Source: Bacteroidales bacterium UBA5287
GTDB taxonomy: Bacteria; Bacteroidota; Bacteroidia; Bacteroidales; Dysgonomonadaceae
NCBI GenBank assembly: GCA_002411345.1
Contig: DHSL01000016.1
Location: 1-40,238 of the forward strand
DNA length: 40,238 nucleotides
Direction: 5' to 3'
Shown: positions 17,483 through 25,159 of the stretch, piece by piece
How the letters are laid out: each line of letters starts with the position of its first letter
Numbering within the stretch: position 1 is the stretch's first letter
Made by a program: the position numbers and the translations under genes
The notes under the pieces: model-generated
What the model was told of the DNA's origin: nothing
The model's input: the letters and a program-made list of their open reading frames with translations, nothing else
Database searches by the model: none

Positions 17483-18157
17483 ATGATTGGAACAATTGTA
17501 AACACTGCCGCTGTTATAACTGGGGGATTGCTGGGAATATTGCTGAAAAAGAAAATGCCGAAACGACTGACGACTATCTTCTTTCAGGTAATCGGACTTT
17601 TCACATTAGCTATTGGAATTTCTATGGCAGTGGAAATGAAACAAATTGTTATAATCGTATTTAGCTTGGTAGTGGGGGGACTTATAGGGGAATGGATGAA
17701 CATCGAAAGGGCGACCGAAAGATTCGCCGACTTCCTCAAAGTGAAACTGAGAATAGGGAGCGAACAGTTTTCTGAAGGTATCACTACTGCATTTTTGTTG
17801 TTTTGCGTCGGATCAATGACTATAATGGGGGCAATCCAGGAAGGCACTACTGGCTCTCCGGATCTGCTGTTTACAAAATCGTTGATGGACTTTTTTTCGT
17901 CAATTCTTCTGACTTCGGCTTTGGGGGCTGGGGTAATAGCTTCGGCAATTCCGCTGTTTTTATTTCAGGGTTCAATAACGTTGTTGGCAAAATTTGCCGG
18001 CTCTTTCTTTACGCCTGATATTATCATGGGACTTACTTCTGTCGGTGGGATTCTACTGATTGGACTTGGCATAAATATTCTGGAGATAAAGAAACTGAGA
18101 ATCATGAATATGTTGCCGGCTCTCGTGTTTGTGGTGGTTTTTATGTGGCTGTTCTGA
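17483..18157 (+). CDS. DUF554 family integral membrane protein (YqgA/YdfK-like)
   Basis: A 224-residue inner-membrane protein with about six to seven hydrophobic helices (for example MIGTIVNTAAVITGGLLGILL, TIFFQVIGLFTLAIGISMAV, IVIIVFSLVVGGLIGEWM). It has the conserved DUF554 segment AFLLFCVGSMTIMGAIQEGTTGSPDLLFTKS. The function of the family is unknown; it is usually described as a possible transporter. It is transcribed divergently from DUF4494-yggS and converges on the epimerase gene, with only 40 nt and no hairpin between them. Confidence 0.9.
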   Translation: MIGTIVNTAAVITGGLLGILLKKKMPKRLTTIFFQVIGLFTLAIGISMAVEMKQIVIIVFSLVVGGLIGEWMNIERATERFADFLKVKLRIGSEQFSEGITTAFLLFCVGSMTIMGAIQEGTTGSPDLLFTKSLMDFFSSILLTSALGAGVIASAIPLFLFQGSITLLAKFAGSFFTPDIIMGLTSVGGILLIGLGINILEIKKLRIMNMLPALVFVVVFMWLF

Positions 18158-18197
18158 TCCTTTTTTAACACATCTTCATTTAAACCGGCCTCCTACC

Positions 18198-19355
18198 CTA
18201 ATCTCTGCCGAAAGGGATGTCTTGAATTGGCTTGACTCCTATCCCGGGTAAATCGGATGCTATAATCTTGCCTTTTTCAAGTTTGGCTCCCTCAAAACAA
18301 TCATTGCCAATAAGTAATGCTCCGTCTAAATCGGCAAAATCTAACCCTGACGATAATTGGGTGGCTGCAGAAATGGCACAGGATGTTTCTGTCATACATC
18401 CTATCATCACTTTCATGCCTAAACACTCAGCTAAATTACGCATTTCCCAGGCTTCACGCATTCCCGTGCATTTCATCAACTTGATGTTTATTCCGGAAAA
18501 TACGCCTTTAATTCGTTCAATATCTTGCAATCGCTGAACGGACTCGTCGGCAAATATGGGAAGAGGACTTTCTTCTGTTAACCAGGCTATATTGTCTAAA
18601 TCATACTTCGGCATGGGTTGCTCAACCATCACTATGCCTTTTTCTTTCAACCAGTTGATCATATCAAGGGCTTGACGGCGGTCTTTCCATCCTTGATTTG
18701 CGTCGACCGATAACGGAAGATCGGTGAAACTTCTAATGGCTTCAATCATTCGTTTGTCGTCTTTACCGCCGACCTTTACTTTCAATATGTTGAATTTACC
18801 TAGCGACTCTTTTGTCTTTTCTCTGACTATCTCATCGGTATCTATTCCTATCGTAAAGGTTGTGTCTGGAACATCGGTTTTGTCTAACCCATACATTTTA
18901 TACCAGGGTACTCCAAACATTTTCCCTACCAAATCATGCAGGGCTATATCAACCGCGGCTTTGGCAGCGGTGTTGTTAATGGCAATTCCATCTACATAAT
19001 GCAAGATTTCATCTAAATGAGTGGGATCGGCAAAGGAAGACAAGTCTACCTTTCTCAAAAAATCTATCACAGAAGATTGAGTTTCTCCTAAATATGGAGG
19101 AAGGGATGCTTCACCATAACCGGCCAGACCATTGTACTCAATTTTTGTGAGCACTACGGGGGTTGTGTTCCGTGAAAATCCTGAAATAGTAAACGTATTT
19201 CGTAATTGAAGATTGTAAGCAGACCATGTAAGTTTCATACTGCCGGATAATTGAGTTGTTTTTCTATTTACAGCACTCAAAACAGTTGATGGAGCTGATA
19301 ATGAAGCGACTGCCATTGTAGATGCTTTAATGAATTGACGTCTGTTTTGTGTCAT
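18198..19355 (-). CDS. L-Ala-D/L-Glu (dipeptide) epimerase, Tat-exported
   Basis: A 385-residue enolase-superfamily enzyme of the muconate-lactonizing subgroup, most likely epimerising L-Ala-D-Glu from murein to L-Ala-L-Glu. The barrel shows the KxK base motif in NILKVKVGGKDD and metal ligands in SVDANQGW, MVEQPMP and IFADESVQ. The opposite lysine is in INIKLMKCTG. The N-terminus MTQNRRQFIKAS followed by a hydrophobic stretch is a Tat-type signal, so the enzyme is probably periplasmic. It overlaps the upstream NlpC/P60 gene by 29 nt. The pair matches the known YkfC-type endopeptidase plus AEE epimerase partnership. Specificity for Ala-Glu rather than another dipeptide is inferred. Confidence 0.88.
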   Translation of the reverse strand: MTQNRRQFIKASTMAVASLSAPSTVLSAVNRKTTQLSGSMKLTWSAYNLQLRNTFTISGFSRNTTPVVLTKIEYNGLAGYGEASLPPYLGETQSSVIDFLRKVDLSSFADPTHLDEILHYVDGIAINNTAAKAAVDIALHDLVGKMFGVPWYKMYGLDKTDVPDTTFTIGIDTDEIVREKTKESLGKFNILKVKVGGKDDKRMIEAIRSFTDLPLSVDANQGWKDRRQALDMINWLKEKGIVMVEQPMPKYDLDNIAWLTEESPLPIFADESVQRLQDIERIKGVFSGINIKLMKCTGMREAWEMRNLAECLGMKVMIGCMTETSCAISAATQLSSGLDFADLDGALLIGNDCFEGAKLEKGKIIASDLPGIGVKPIQDIPFGRD

Positions 19356-20541
19356 TTTCTTTTCTTTGATATAAGGTACTGTGATAAATCTCTTGAATGC
19401 CGGGAGTATTTACTGAACCAATTACTCGTTTGGTACGCAAATATCGCTTTGTATTGAACTCATCATACAACGGATCGCTTGGATCAAAACTGTTGATTCT
19501 AATATAATCTGATGCATGAATAAATTTATTGTTTCCTAAAGAAATCCCTACGTGGACTACCTTTTCCTGAGGATTTTCAGGGGTTGCTTTAGTCCCAAAA
19601 AACACGAGATCTCCAGGCTGAAGTTTATCAAAACTTCCTTCTTGATCAACAAGCTCTCCATATTTTACTTGCTGTGAGGCATCTCTCGCAAGTATTATTC
19701 CATGTAAAAAATATACTGTTTTTGTAAAGCCACTGCAATCAAGTCCTTTGGTCGATGTTCCACCCCATACATAGGGTATTCCCATCATTTGCTTGGCTGT
19801 CGATATAATACTTTCATGGGTTAACTCAATATCGGTCAACCATCTGGATTCTTCTTTCGCATCTGATTTGTTTACGTATGCAGTCCTGCCGTCTGGATAG
19901 ACTACTTTATAATATTTGCCTTTGGTTCCAAGTAAAACAAGTATGTCTCCGGCTACTAAATCTGATACGGTTTCTGAATTTGTCTTTGCTCTACTGTATG
20001 ACGAAGTGGAGTGTGAGGTTATGACTATTTTGGACTTTTGAAGGTATTCTTGTAACTCTTTTTCTGTTACGGGTTCTACGGACCCATTTATCCAACCTAT
20101 ATATGAATCGGGCATCTGAATTCGTCTCCAACCGCCTTTTTGGTCGAGAATCTTTACTGGCATTCCAAGAAGTACTTGTGTGACTAATTCTGCACTGTGT
20201 GCATTTTTGGAATAGACATTGCCTGTCGAATTATATATAATACCTCGGGTTTCTGCACCTAAATCTTTGTCGGGCAGAATATTAATATTGTCTTCTATGC
20301 GCGAAGTATATGATTTCATATGAGAAAGCACCTCGTTATATGCTGCAACTTCACTTGTTTCGCCTGATAAAATAATGGCATAGCTATGTTGTGTAACCTT
20401 GACATCATACACTGCCACACGCTTATCGGGAGCGTATTTCTCGCCAATAGTGTTTGCAATTTGCTGTAAATCATGATTTTGCGCCATTATCAAGTTTGTT
20501 ATTACAAGTAAAATACAAAGAACAAAGGCTAACTTTCTCAT
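19327..20541 (-). CDS. NlpC/P60 murein endopeptidase with SH3 domains (YkfC-like)
   Basis: A 404-residue exported cysteine peptidase expected to cut the D-Glu to diamino acid bond of murein peptides, yielding L-Ala-D-Glu. After the signal peptide (MRKLAFVLCILLVITNLIMAQ) come an N-terminal domain and two bacterial SH3-like domains (about 105-165 and 185-240). The NlpC/P60 domain has the triad C269 (WGGTSTKGLDCSGF), H330 (VVHVGISLG) and H342 (FIHASD). This architecture matches Bacteroides YkfC-type dipeptidyl-peptidase VI enzymes. It starts 90 nt after guaB on the same strand. I see no clear -7 box there. Confidence 0.92.
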   Translation of the reverse strand: MRKLAFVLCILLVITNLIMAQNHDLQQIANTIGEKYAPDKRVAVYDVKVTQHSYAIILSGETSEVAAYNEVLSHMKSYTSRIEDNINILPDKDLGAETRGIIYNSTGNVYSKNAHSAELVTQVLLGMPVKILDQKGGWRRIQMPDSYIGWINGSVEPVTEKELQEYLQKSKIVITSHSTSSYSRAKTNSETVSDLVAGDILVLLGTKGKYYKVVYPDGRTAYVNKSDAKEESRWLTDIELTHESIISTAKQMMGIPYVWGGTSTKGLDCSGFTKTVYFLHGIILARDASQQVKYGELVDQEGSFDKLQPGDLVFFGTKATPENPQEKVVHVGISLGNNKFIHASDYIRINSFDPSDPLYDEFNTKRYLRTKRVIGSVNTPGIQEIYHSTLYQRKENDTKQTSIH

Positions 20542-20631
20542 CTCATATTTTCTTATTTAATTAATTTAATAGCTATCTCTGCTACAATCCTTAATCTAAT
20601 CGAAGGCTGAGTGCGTATAAACTGAATATTA

Positions 20632-22110
20632 TTAATCGCTGTCTCTGCTGTAATTTGGAGCTTCGCGAGTAATCATAACATCATGTGGATGGCTTTCAGC
20701 ATATCCTGCAGAGGTTATTCGTGTGAATTTAGCTTGATGAAGTTCATCCATATTGGCTGCACCACAATAACCCATTCCTGATCTTAAACCGCCAACCATC
20801 TGATAAACGACTTCCTGCAATGTTCCTTTGAATGGTACGCGTGCTTCAATTCCTTCAGGAACAAGCTTCTTCACATCTTCTTCTCCTGACTGGAAATAAC
20901 GGTCTTTTGATCCTTGCTGCATTGCGGACAATGACCCCATTCCTCTGTATGACTTGAACTTACGACCATTGAAAATAATGGTCTCTCCTGGAGATTCTTC
21001 TGTACCTGCAAACATAGAACCCATCATTACAGATGATCCTCCGGCAGCAAGTGCTTTTACAATATCTCCTGAATATCTAAGTCCACCATCAGCAATCAAT
21101 GGAACATCTGTACCTTTTAGTGCTTCAGCAACATCAAAAATTGCTGATAATTGTGGCACACCTACACCTGCAATGACACGAGTAGTACAAATAGAACCGG
21201 GACCAATTCCAACTTTTACTCCATCTGCTCCTGCGTCAACTAAGTATTTAGCGGCATCTCCTGTGGCAATGTTGCCTACTACTACGTCTATTCCGGGAAA
21301 TGCTTTCTTTACTTCTATCAAAGTATCTTTTACTCCCTTAGAATGACCGTGGGCAGTATCAATAATCAAAGCATCAACGCCTGCTTCAACAAGTGCTTCT
21401 GCTCGTTCCAATGTATCTTTTGTAACACCCAAACCGGCTGCTACGCGTAAACGACCTTTATCGTCTTTACATGCAAATGGTTTGTCTTTTGCTTTGGTGA
21501 TGTCTTTATAGGTAATAAGACCTACCAATTTATTGTCGTTATCAACAACAGGCAGTTTCTCAATCTTGTATTGCTGAAGTATATCTGCTGCTGCTTCTAA
21601 ATCGGTTGATTGACGGGTAGTAATAACATTTTCTTTTGTCATTACGTCCTCAATAGATTTATCCATATTGCGTTCAAAACGCAAATCACGATTTGTCACA
21701 ATCCCAACTAATAGATTATTTTCATCTACTACCGGAATCCCTCCGATATGAAATTCAGCCATCAAAGCCAATGCGTCCGAAACGGTTTTACCTCTCGTAA
21801 TGCTAATGGGATTAAGAATCATACCATTTTCAGCACGCTTTACAGCACTTACCATTTTAGCTTGAGCAGCAATGGGCATGTTTTTGTGAATAACACCAAT
21901 TCCACCTTCACGGGCAATGGCAATTGCCATATTCGTCTCAGTTACAGTATCCATAGCAGCGGACACCATAGGAATGTTAAGTACAATGTTACGTGAAAAA
22001 TGCGTCGTAAGGTCTACTTCGCGAGGAAGAACTTCGGAATAAGCGGGGACTAACAAAAGATCGTCGAAAGTCAACCCTTCCATAATGATTTTATCTGCAA
22101 TAAATGACAT
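20632..22110 (-). CDS. guaB: Inosine-5'-monophosphate dehydrogenase
   Basis: A 492-residue enzyme that oxidises IMP to XMP with NAD+, the committed step of GMP synthesis. The TIM barrel is interrupted by two CBS domains (about 95-205; for example GIPVVDENNLLVGIVTNRD and KLPVVDNDNKLVGLITYKD). The catalytic loop is GPGSICTTRVIAGVGVPQ with C308. Further motifs are IADGGLRYSGDIVKALAAG, MGSMFAGTEESPGE and the flap region YRGMGSLSAM. The length and start (MSFIADKIIMEGLTFDDLLL) are typical. It is divergent from the peroxiredoxin gene, with its own -7 box. Confidence 0.98.
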   Translation of the reverse strand: MSFIADKIIMEGLTFDDLLLVPAYSEVLPREVDLTTHFSRNIVLNIPMVSAAMDTVTETNMAIAIAREGGIGVIHKNMPIAAQAKMVSAVKRAENGMILNPISITRGKTVSDALALMAEFHIGGIPVVDENNLLVGIVTNRDLRFERNMDKSIEDVMTKENVITTRQSTDLEAAADILQQYKIEKLPVVDNDNKLVGLITYKDITKAKDKPFACKDDKGRLRVAAGLGVTKDTLERAEALVEAGVDALIIDTAHGHSKGVKDTLIEVKKAFPGIDVVVGNIATGDAAKYLVDAGADGVKVGIGPGSICTTRVIAGVGVPQLSAIFDVAEALKGTDVPLIADGGLRYSGDIVKALAAGGSSVMMGSMFAGTEESPGETIIFNGRKFKSYRGMGSLSAMQQGSKDRYFQSGEEDVKKLVPEGIEARVPFKGTLQEVVYQMVGGLRSGMGYCGAANMDELHQAKFTRITSAGYAESHPHDVMITREAPNYSRDSD

Positions 22111-22139
22111 AGTTATCAGCCTTTCTTTTTTATTGCATG

Positions 22140-22147
22140 CAAATGTA
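22140..22147 (-). promoter_or_regulatory. -7 box of guaB
   Basis: CAAATGTA on the plus strand reads TACATTTG on the minus strand, a perfect TAnnTTTG match 30 nt before the guaB start. Confidence 0.5.
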
Positions 22148-22191
22148 GTTATTTTTGTGCAGAATAACTATATTTGAGTCTTTTTTTTATA

Positions 22192-22240
22192 AAGGTTAAC
22201 CTTATTTCTGTTTCTATCCATATAGATATTTTTGATATCT
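22192..22240. promoter_or_regulatory. Cluster of dyads between guaB and peroxiredoxin
   Basis: Three inverted repeats lie close together: a perfect 12-bp palindrome AAGGTTAACCTT (22192-22203), TCTAT-N4-ATAGA (22213-22226), and AGATAT-N5-ATATCT (22224-22240). They sit upstream of the peroxiredoxin promoter and could be operator sites. The regulator is unknown; OxyR is a guess from the target type. Confidence 0.3.
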
Positions 22241-22272
22241 CATATTTCATTATATATTTCATATTGACATAT

Positions 22273-22288
22273 TATCTTTGTATTTTTG
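22273..22288 (+). promoter_or_regulatory. Tandem -7 boxes of peroxiredoxin gene
   Basis: Two perfect TAnnTTTG boxes abut: TATCTTTG (22273-22280) and TATTTTTG (22281-22288). The leader would be about 35-45 nt. No well-spaced TTTG -33 element accompanies either, which suggests activator dependence. Confidence 0.5.
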
Positions 22289-22328
22289 ACCATTAATTAA
22301 TCAACAAACAAAATAAATTATTGAAATT

Positions 22329-22961
22329 ATGTCAGTATTAGTAGGTAAAAAAGCACCTTTATTCAGTGCTCCGGCAGTTATTAACGGTTCGGAAATTGTA
22401 AATGATTTTTCACTGGAACCGTATATCCAAAAGAAGTATGTAGTATTCTTTTTCTATCCTGCAGACTTCACATTTGTTTGCCCAACGGAACTTCATGCTT
22501 TTCAAGAACAGATGAACGAATTTGAAAAAAGAGATACAGTAGTTGTTGCTGCATCAACTGATTCTGTAAACTCTCATCTTGCATGGTTGCAAACACCAAA
22601 AAACAATGGTGGAATTCAAGGAATCAAATACCCGGTTGTCGCAGATCACTCACTTACCATCTCAATGGATTATGATGTGCTCGCTGGCGAATTCGATTAT
22701 GATGATAATGGAAATCAAATATTTAACGGATCTGCCGAAGCATACAGAGGGTTATTTCTTATCGATAAACAAGGTATAGTTCGCCATCAAGTTGTAAATG
22801 ATATGCCACTAGGCCGAAGCGTTGAAGAGGTTTTACGAATGATAGATTCACTTCAATTCACCGAAGAATATGGAGAAGTTTGTCCTGCGAATTGGCACAA
22901 AGGGGATAAGGGAATGAAAGCTACGCATGAGGGTGTTTCTTCATACTTATCAGAAAACTAA
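22329..22961 (+). CDS. Typical 2-Cys peroxiredoxin (AhpC/TSA family)
   Basis: A 210-residue cytoplasmic thiol peroxidase reducing H2O2 and organic hydroperoxides. The peroxidatic cysteine is C51 in YPADFTFVCPTELHAFQ and the resolving cysteine is C185 in EVCPANW. The NNGGIQGIKYPVVAD loop resembles the GGLG-type region of hyperoxidation-sensitive peroxiredoxins. The C-terminus (SSYLSEN) lacks a full YF motif. The length fits AhpC/Prx1-type proteins. No ahpF neighbour is present, so the reductant may be thioredoxin. It is monocistronic: tandem -7 boxes upstream and a hairpin downstream. Confidence 0.95.
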   Translation: MSVLVGKKAPLFSAPAVINGSEIVNDFSLEPYIQKKYVVFFFYPADFTFVCPTELHAFQEQMNEFEKRDTVVVAASTDSVNSHLAWLQTPKNNGGIQGIKYPVVADHSLTISMDYDVLAGEFDYDDNGNQIFNGSAEAYRGLFLIDKQGIVRHQVVNDMPLGRSVEEVLRMIDSLQFTEEYGEVCPANWHKGDKGMKATHEGVSSYLSEN

Positions 22962-22979
22962 TCATACTTTTATGTATTG

Positions 22980-23013
22980 AAAAAGCCTGAACAATAATGC
23001 TCAGGCTTTTTTT
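22980..23013. terminator. Terminator after peroxiredoxin gene
   Basis: An 11-bp stem (AAAAAGCCTGA with TCAGGCTTTTT), a 10-nt loop and a run of T residues follow the stop codon by about 20 nt. The A-run on the left lets it also serve the convergent serine palmitoyltransferase gene. Confidence 0.85.
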
Positions 23014-23031
23014 ATATGATTACTTGGAATA

Positions 23032-24225
23032 TTATTTCAATATCTCCATTTTACGGAATACTTTATCGATATGTTCAATAGCATAATTAATTTGATCATA
23101 ATTATGAGTTGCCATCAACGAGAAACGAATAAGAGTATCTGCTGGCGCAACAGCTGGCGATACAACAGGATTCACAAAAATACCTTCTTCAAATAGTATT
23201 TTGGTTATCTGAAATGTTTTGGGATCGTCTCTTATATACAAAGGGATAATAGGCGTTTCTGTTGGACCAACTTCAAAACCTCTATCTTTAAATTGTTTAA
23301 TAGTGTAATTGGTCATCTCCCACAACTTATCTACTCTTTCAGGTTCAGCCCTCAAGATATCTAAAGCAGCAGAAGCTGCGGCAGTAGCACCTGGAGTAAT
23401 ACTTGCACTGAAAATATATGGCCTCATTGTATGTCTCAAATAATTAAGTACTTCAAAATCACCGGCTACAAAACCGCCGATAGATGCAAGCGACTTACTG
23501 AAAGTGCCCATAATCAAATCTACATCTTTGGTTAATCCAAAATGATCGCAAACACCTTTTCCTGTATTATTCTTGCCAAGAACACCTAAACTATGAGCCT
23601 CATCAACCATGATGTTAGCTTTATATTTCTTAGCTAACTCCACAATCTCAGGAAGTTTAGCAAGGTCACCCTCCATACTGAAAACACCGTCGACAACAAT
23701 AAGCTTTATTTTGTGAGGATCACATCTTCTTAAATGGCGTTCAAGAGATGCCATATCATTATGACGAAATTTATATTTTGTGGAAAAAGAAGTACGTAAA
23801 CCTTCTATGATAGATGCATGGTCTCTTTCGTCCCAAAGCAGATATTCATTTCTTCCAGTTAAGCAACCGAGCACTCCCTCATTTACAGTGAATCCGGTAG
23901 AAAGCACCATCGCATCGTCTTTACCAACAAAGTTGGCAAGCTTTCTTTCCAGTTCAAGGTGAATATCGAGTGTACCATTTAAAAAACGTGAACCGGCCAT
24001 ACCGGTACCATATTTTTTAGTTGCCTCAATAGAAGCCTCTTTTACTTTTGGGTGATTAGTTAGTCCTAAATAGGCATTCGAGCCAAACATTAGAACTTTT
24101 TTCCCATTGATAACAACTTCAGTATCTTGATCACTCTCAATAACCCTGAAATATGGATAGATGCCTGCAGCTTTAATTTTCTGCGGGACATCATAATTAG
24201 ACATTTTATTTCTTAACAGATTCAT
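23032..24225 (-). CDS. spt: Serine palmitoyltransferase (alpha-oxoamine synthase family)
   Basis: A 397-residue PLP enzyme of the alpha-oxoamine synthase family. It condenses serine with a long-chain acyl-CoA to start sphingolipid synthesis, as in Bacteroides. Marks include the N-terminal region YDVPQKIKAAGIYPYFRVIE, VLMFGSNAYLGLTNHP, GSRFLNGTLDIHLELE, VDGVFSMEGDLAKLPEI, VDEAHSLGVLG and the PLP lysine K244 in MGTFSKSLASIGGF. The pattern matches remembered Bacteroides SPT sequences closely. The related 2-amino-3-ketobutyrate CoA ligase (Kbl) is the main alternative. The start MNLLRNKMSNYD at 24225 aligns with SPT N-termini. A -7 box lies just upstream of it, which rules against the longer reading frame beginning at 24318. 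It is divergent from ferritin. Confidence 0.88.
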   Translation of the reverse strand: MNLLRNKMSNYDVPQKIKAAGIYPYFRVIESDQDTEVVINGKKVLMFGSNAYLGLTNHPKVKEASIEATKKYGTGMAGSRFLNGTLDIHLELERKLANFVGKDDAMVLSTGFTVNEGVLGCLTGRNEYLLWDERDHASIIEGLRTSFSTKYKFRHNDMASLERHLRRCDPHKIKLIVVDGVFSMEGDLAKLPEIVELAKKYKANIMVDEAHSLGVLGKNNTGKGVCDHFGLTKDVDLIMGTFSKSLASIGGFVAGDFEVLNYLRHTMRPYIFSASITPGATAAASAALDILRAEPERVDKLWEMTNYTIKQFKDRGFEVGPTETPIIPLYIRDDPKTFQITKILFEEGIFVNPVVSPAVAPADTLIRFSLMATHNYDQINYAIEHIDKVFRKMEILK

Positions 24226-24273
24226 TTTAATAAAAAGTAATGAATTACAAGTTTTACCTAAATAATCAAAGCG

Positions 24274-24281
24274 CAAAGATA
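24274..24281 (-). promoter_or_regulatory. -7 box of spt, deciding the start
   Basis: CAAAGATA on the plus strand reads TATCTTTG on the minus strand, a perfect TAnnTTTG match 49 nt before the chosen ATG. It lies inside the longer in-frame extension, so that extension would not be transcribed from this promoter. Confidence 0.5.
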
Positions 24282-24447
24282 GTAAAAAAATTGATGACTG
24301 TTTCTTCACATATAGCAATTACATTTTCATTTTGAGCAAAAGATAGCATTTCTGATATTTTTTATTGAATTTCACTAAACATTTTAGATTGTAAAAACGT
24401 TTCTAATAACAATAAGTAATAAACAAATATTCAAATAAAACACAATT

Positions 24448-24975
24448 ATGTTAAGTAAAAATTTAGAAACAGCTATTAACAAACAAATCAATGCTGAATT
24501 TTGGTCAGCATATCTATATCTATCAATGTCTACTTATGCTGGTAACCGAGGTTTACCGGGAGTAGCAAATTGGTTTGAGGTACAGTATAAAGAAGAATTG
24601 GATCATGCCAATAAATTCATAAAATATATGATTGCAAAAGGCAATAAAGTCGACTTGCGTCCAATCGAAGCGGTACCAACAACTTGGGATTCTGTGTTAA
24701 ATCTTTTTGAAGAAAATCTTAAACACGAACAGGTTGTAACTGGACTTATTAATGATTTATTCGCTTTGGCGCGTTCAGAAAAAGATTTTGCTACTGAAAG
24801 CTTGGTTCAATGGTTTGTTGATGAACAAGTCGAAGAAGAGGAAAATGCTCTTAACTATATCGATGCATTGAAATTAATCGGCGATAATGGCTATGGTTTA
24901 TATTCTTTGGATAAAGAATTGGCTACCAGAGTTTATGTTCCATTAGCAACATCTACCACAGCTTCAAAAGCTTAA
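24448..24975 (+). CDS. ftnA: Non-haem ferritin
   Basis: A 175-residue ferritin that oxidises Fe(II) and stores iron in a 24-mer shell. The four-helix ferritin-like fold carries the full ferroxidase set at E. coli FtnA positions: E17 (NAEFWSAYLYLSM), E50 and H53 (YKEELDHANKF), E94 (KHEQVVTGL), Q127 and E130 (DEQVEEEENAL). The short C-terminal tail (LATSTTASKA) is probably disordered. It stands alone: a divergent gene upstream and a long hairpin downstream. Bacteroides ftnA is known to respond to oxygen and OxyR; here that is inference. Confidence 0.97.
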   Translation: MLSKNLETAINKQINAEFWSAYLYLSMSTYAGNRGLPGVANWFEVQYKEELDHANKFIKYMIAKGNKVDLRPIEAVPTTWDSVLNLFEENLKHEQVVTGLINDLFALARSEKDFATESLVQWFVDEQVEEEENALNYIDALKLIGDNGYGLYSLDKELATRVYVPLATSTTASKA

Positions 24976-24984
24976 ATTATATAA

Positions 24985-25031
24985 CAATCAATAAATAAGG
25001 GATATTCTTAATATTCCTTATTTATTGATTG
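24985..25031 (+). terminator. Long hairpin after ferritin
   Basis: A 22-bp inverted repeat with a single G-U pair (arm begins CAATCAATAAATAAGG) and a 3-nt CTT loop starts 9 nt after the ferritin stop. It lacks the T-run expected of an intrinsic terminator, so it may instead be an mRNA-stabilising structure. Confidence 0.6.
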
Positions 25032-25159
25032 ACATAAAGTATTAATCTAATGAAATAAAACCATTTTTTAATAAATTATTCTATTTACAATGATTATTGC
25101 TTTCTTTACATTATAATGCTGAGACTATTGCATTTTCTACCACTGAGTTCATGAAATCA

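Noticed and set aside
20954..21346. 130-codon open frame antisense to guaB
   Set aside because: It is Pro/Ser/Thr-rich and antisense to the catalytic loop of IMP dehydrogenase; the real gene explains the constraint.
23032..24318. Longer 428-residue form of serine palmitoyltransferase
   Set aside because: The extra N-terminus overlaps the -7 box, is not conserved in the family, and resembles translated promoter DNA.
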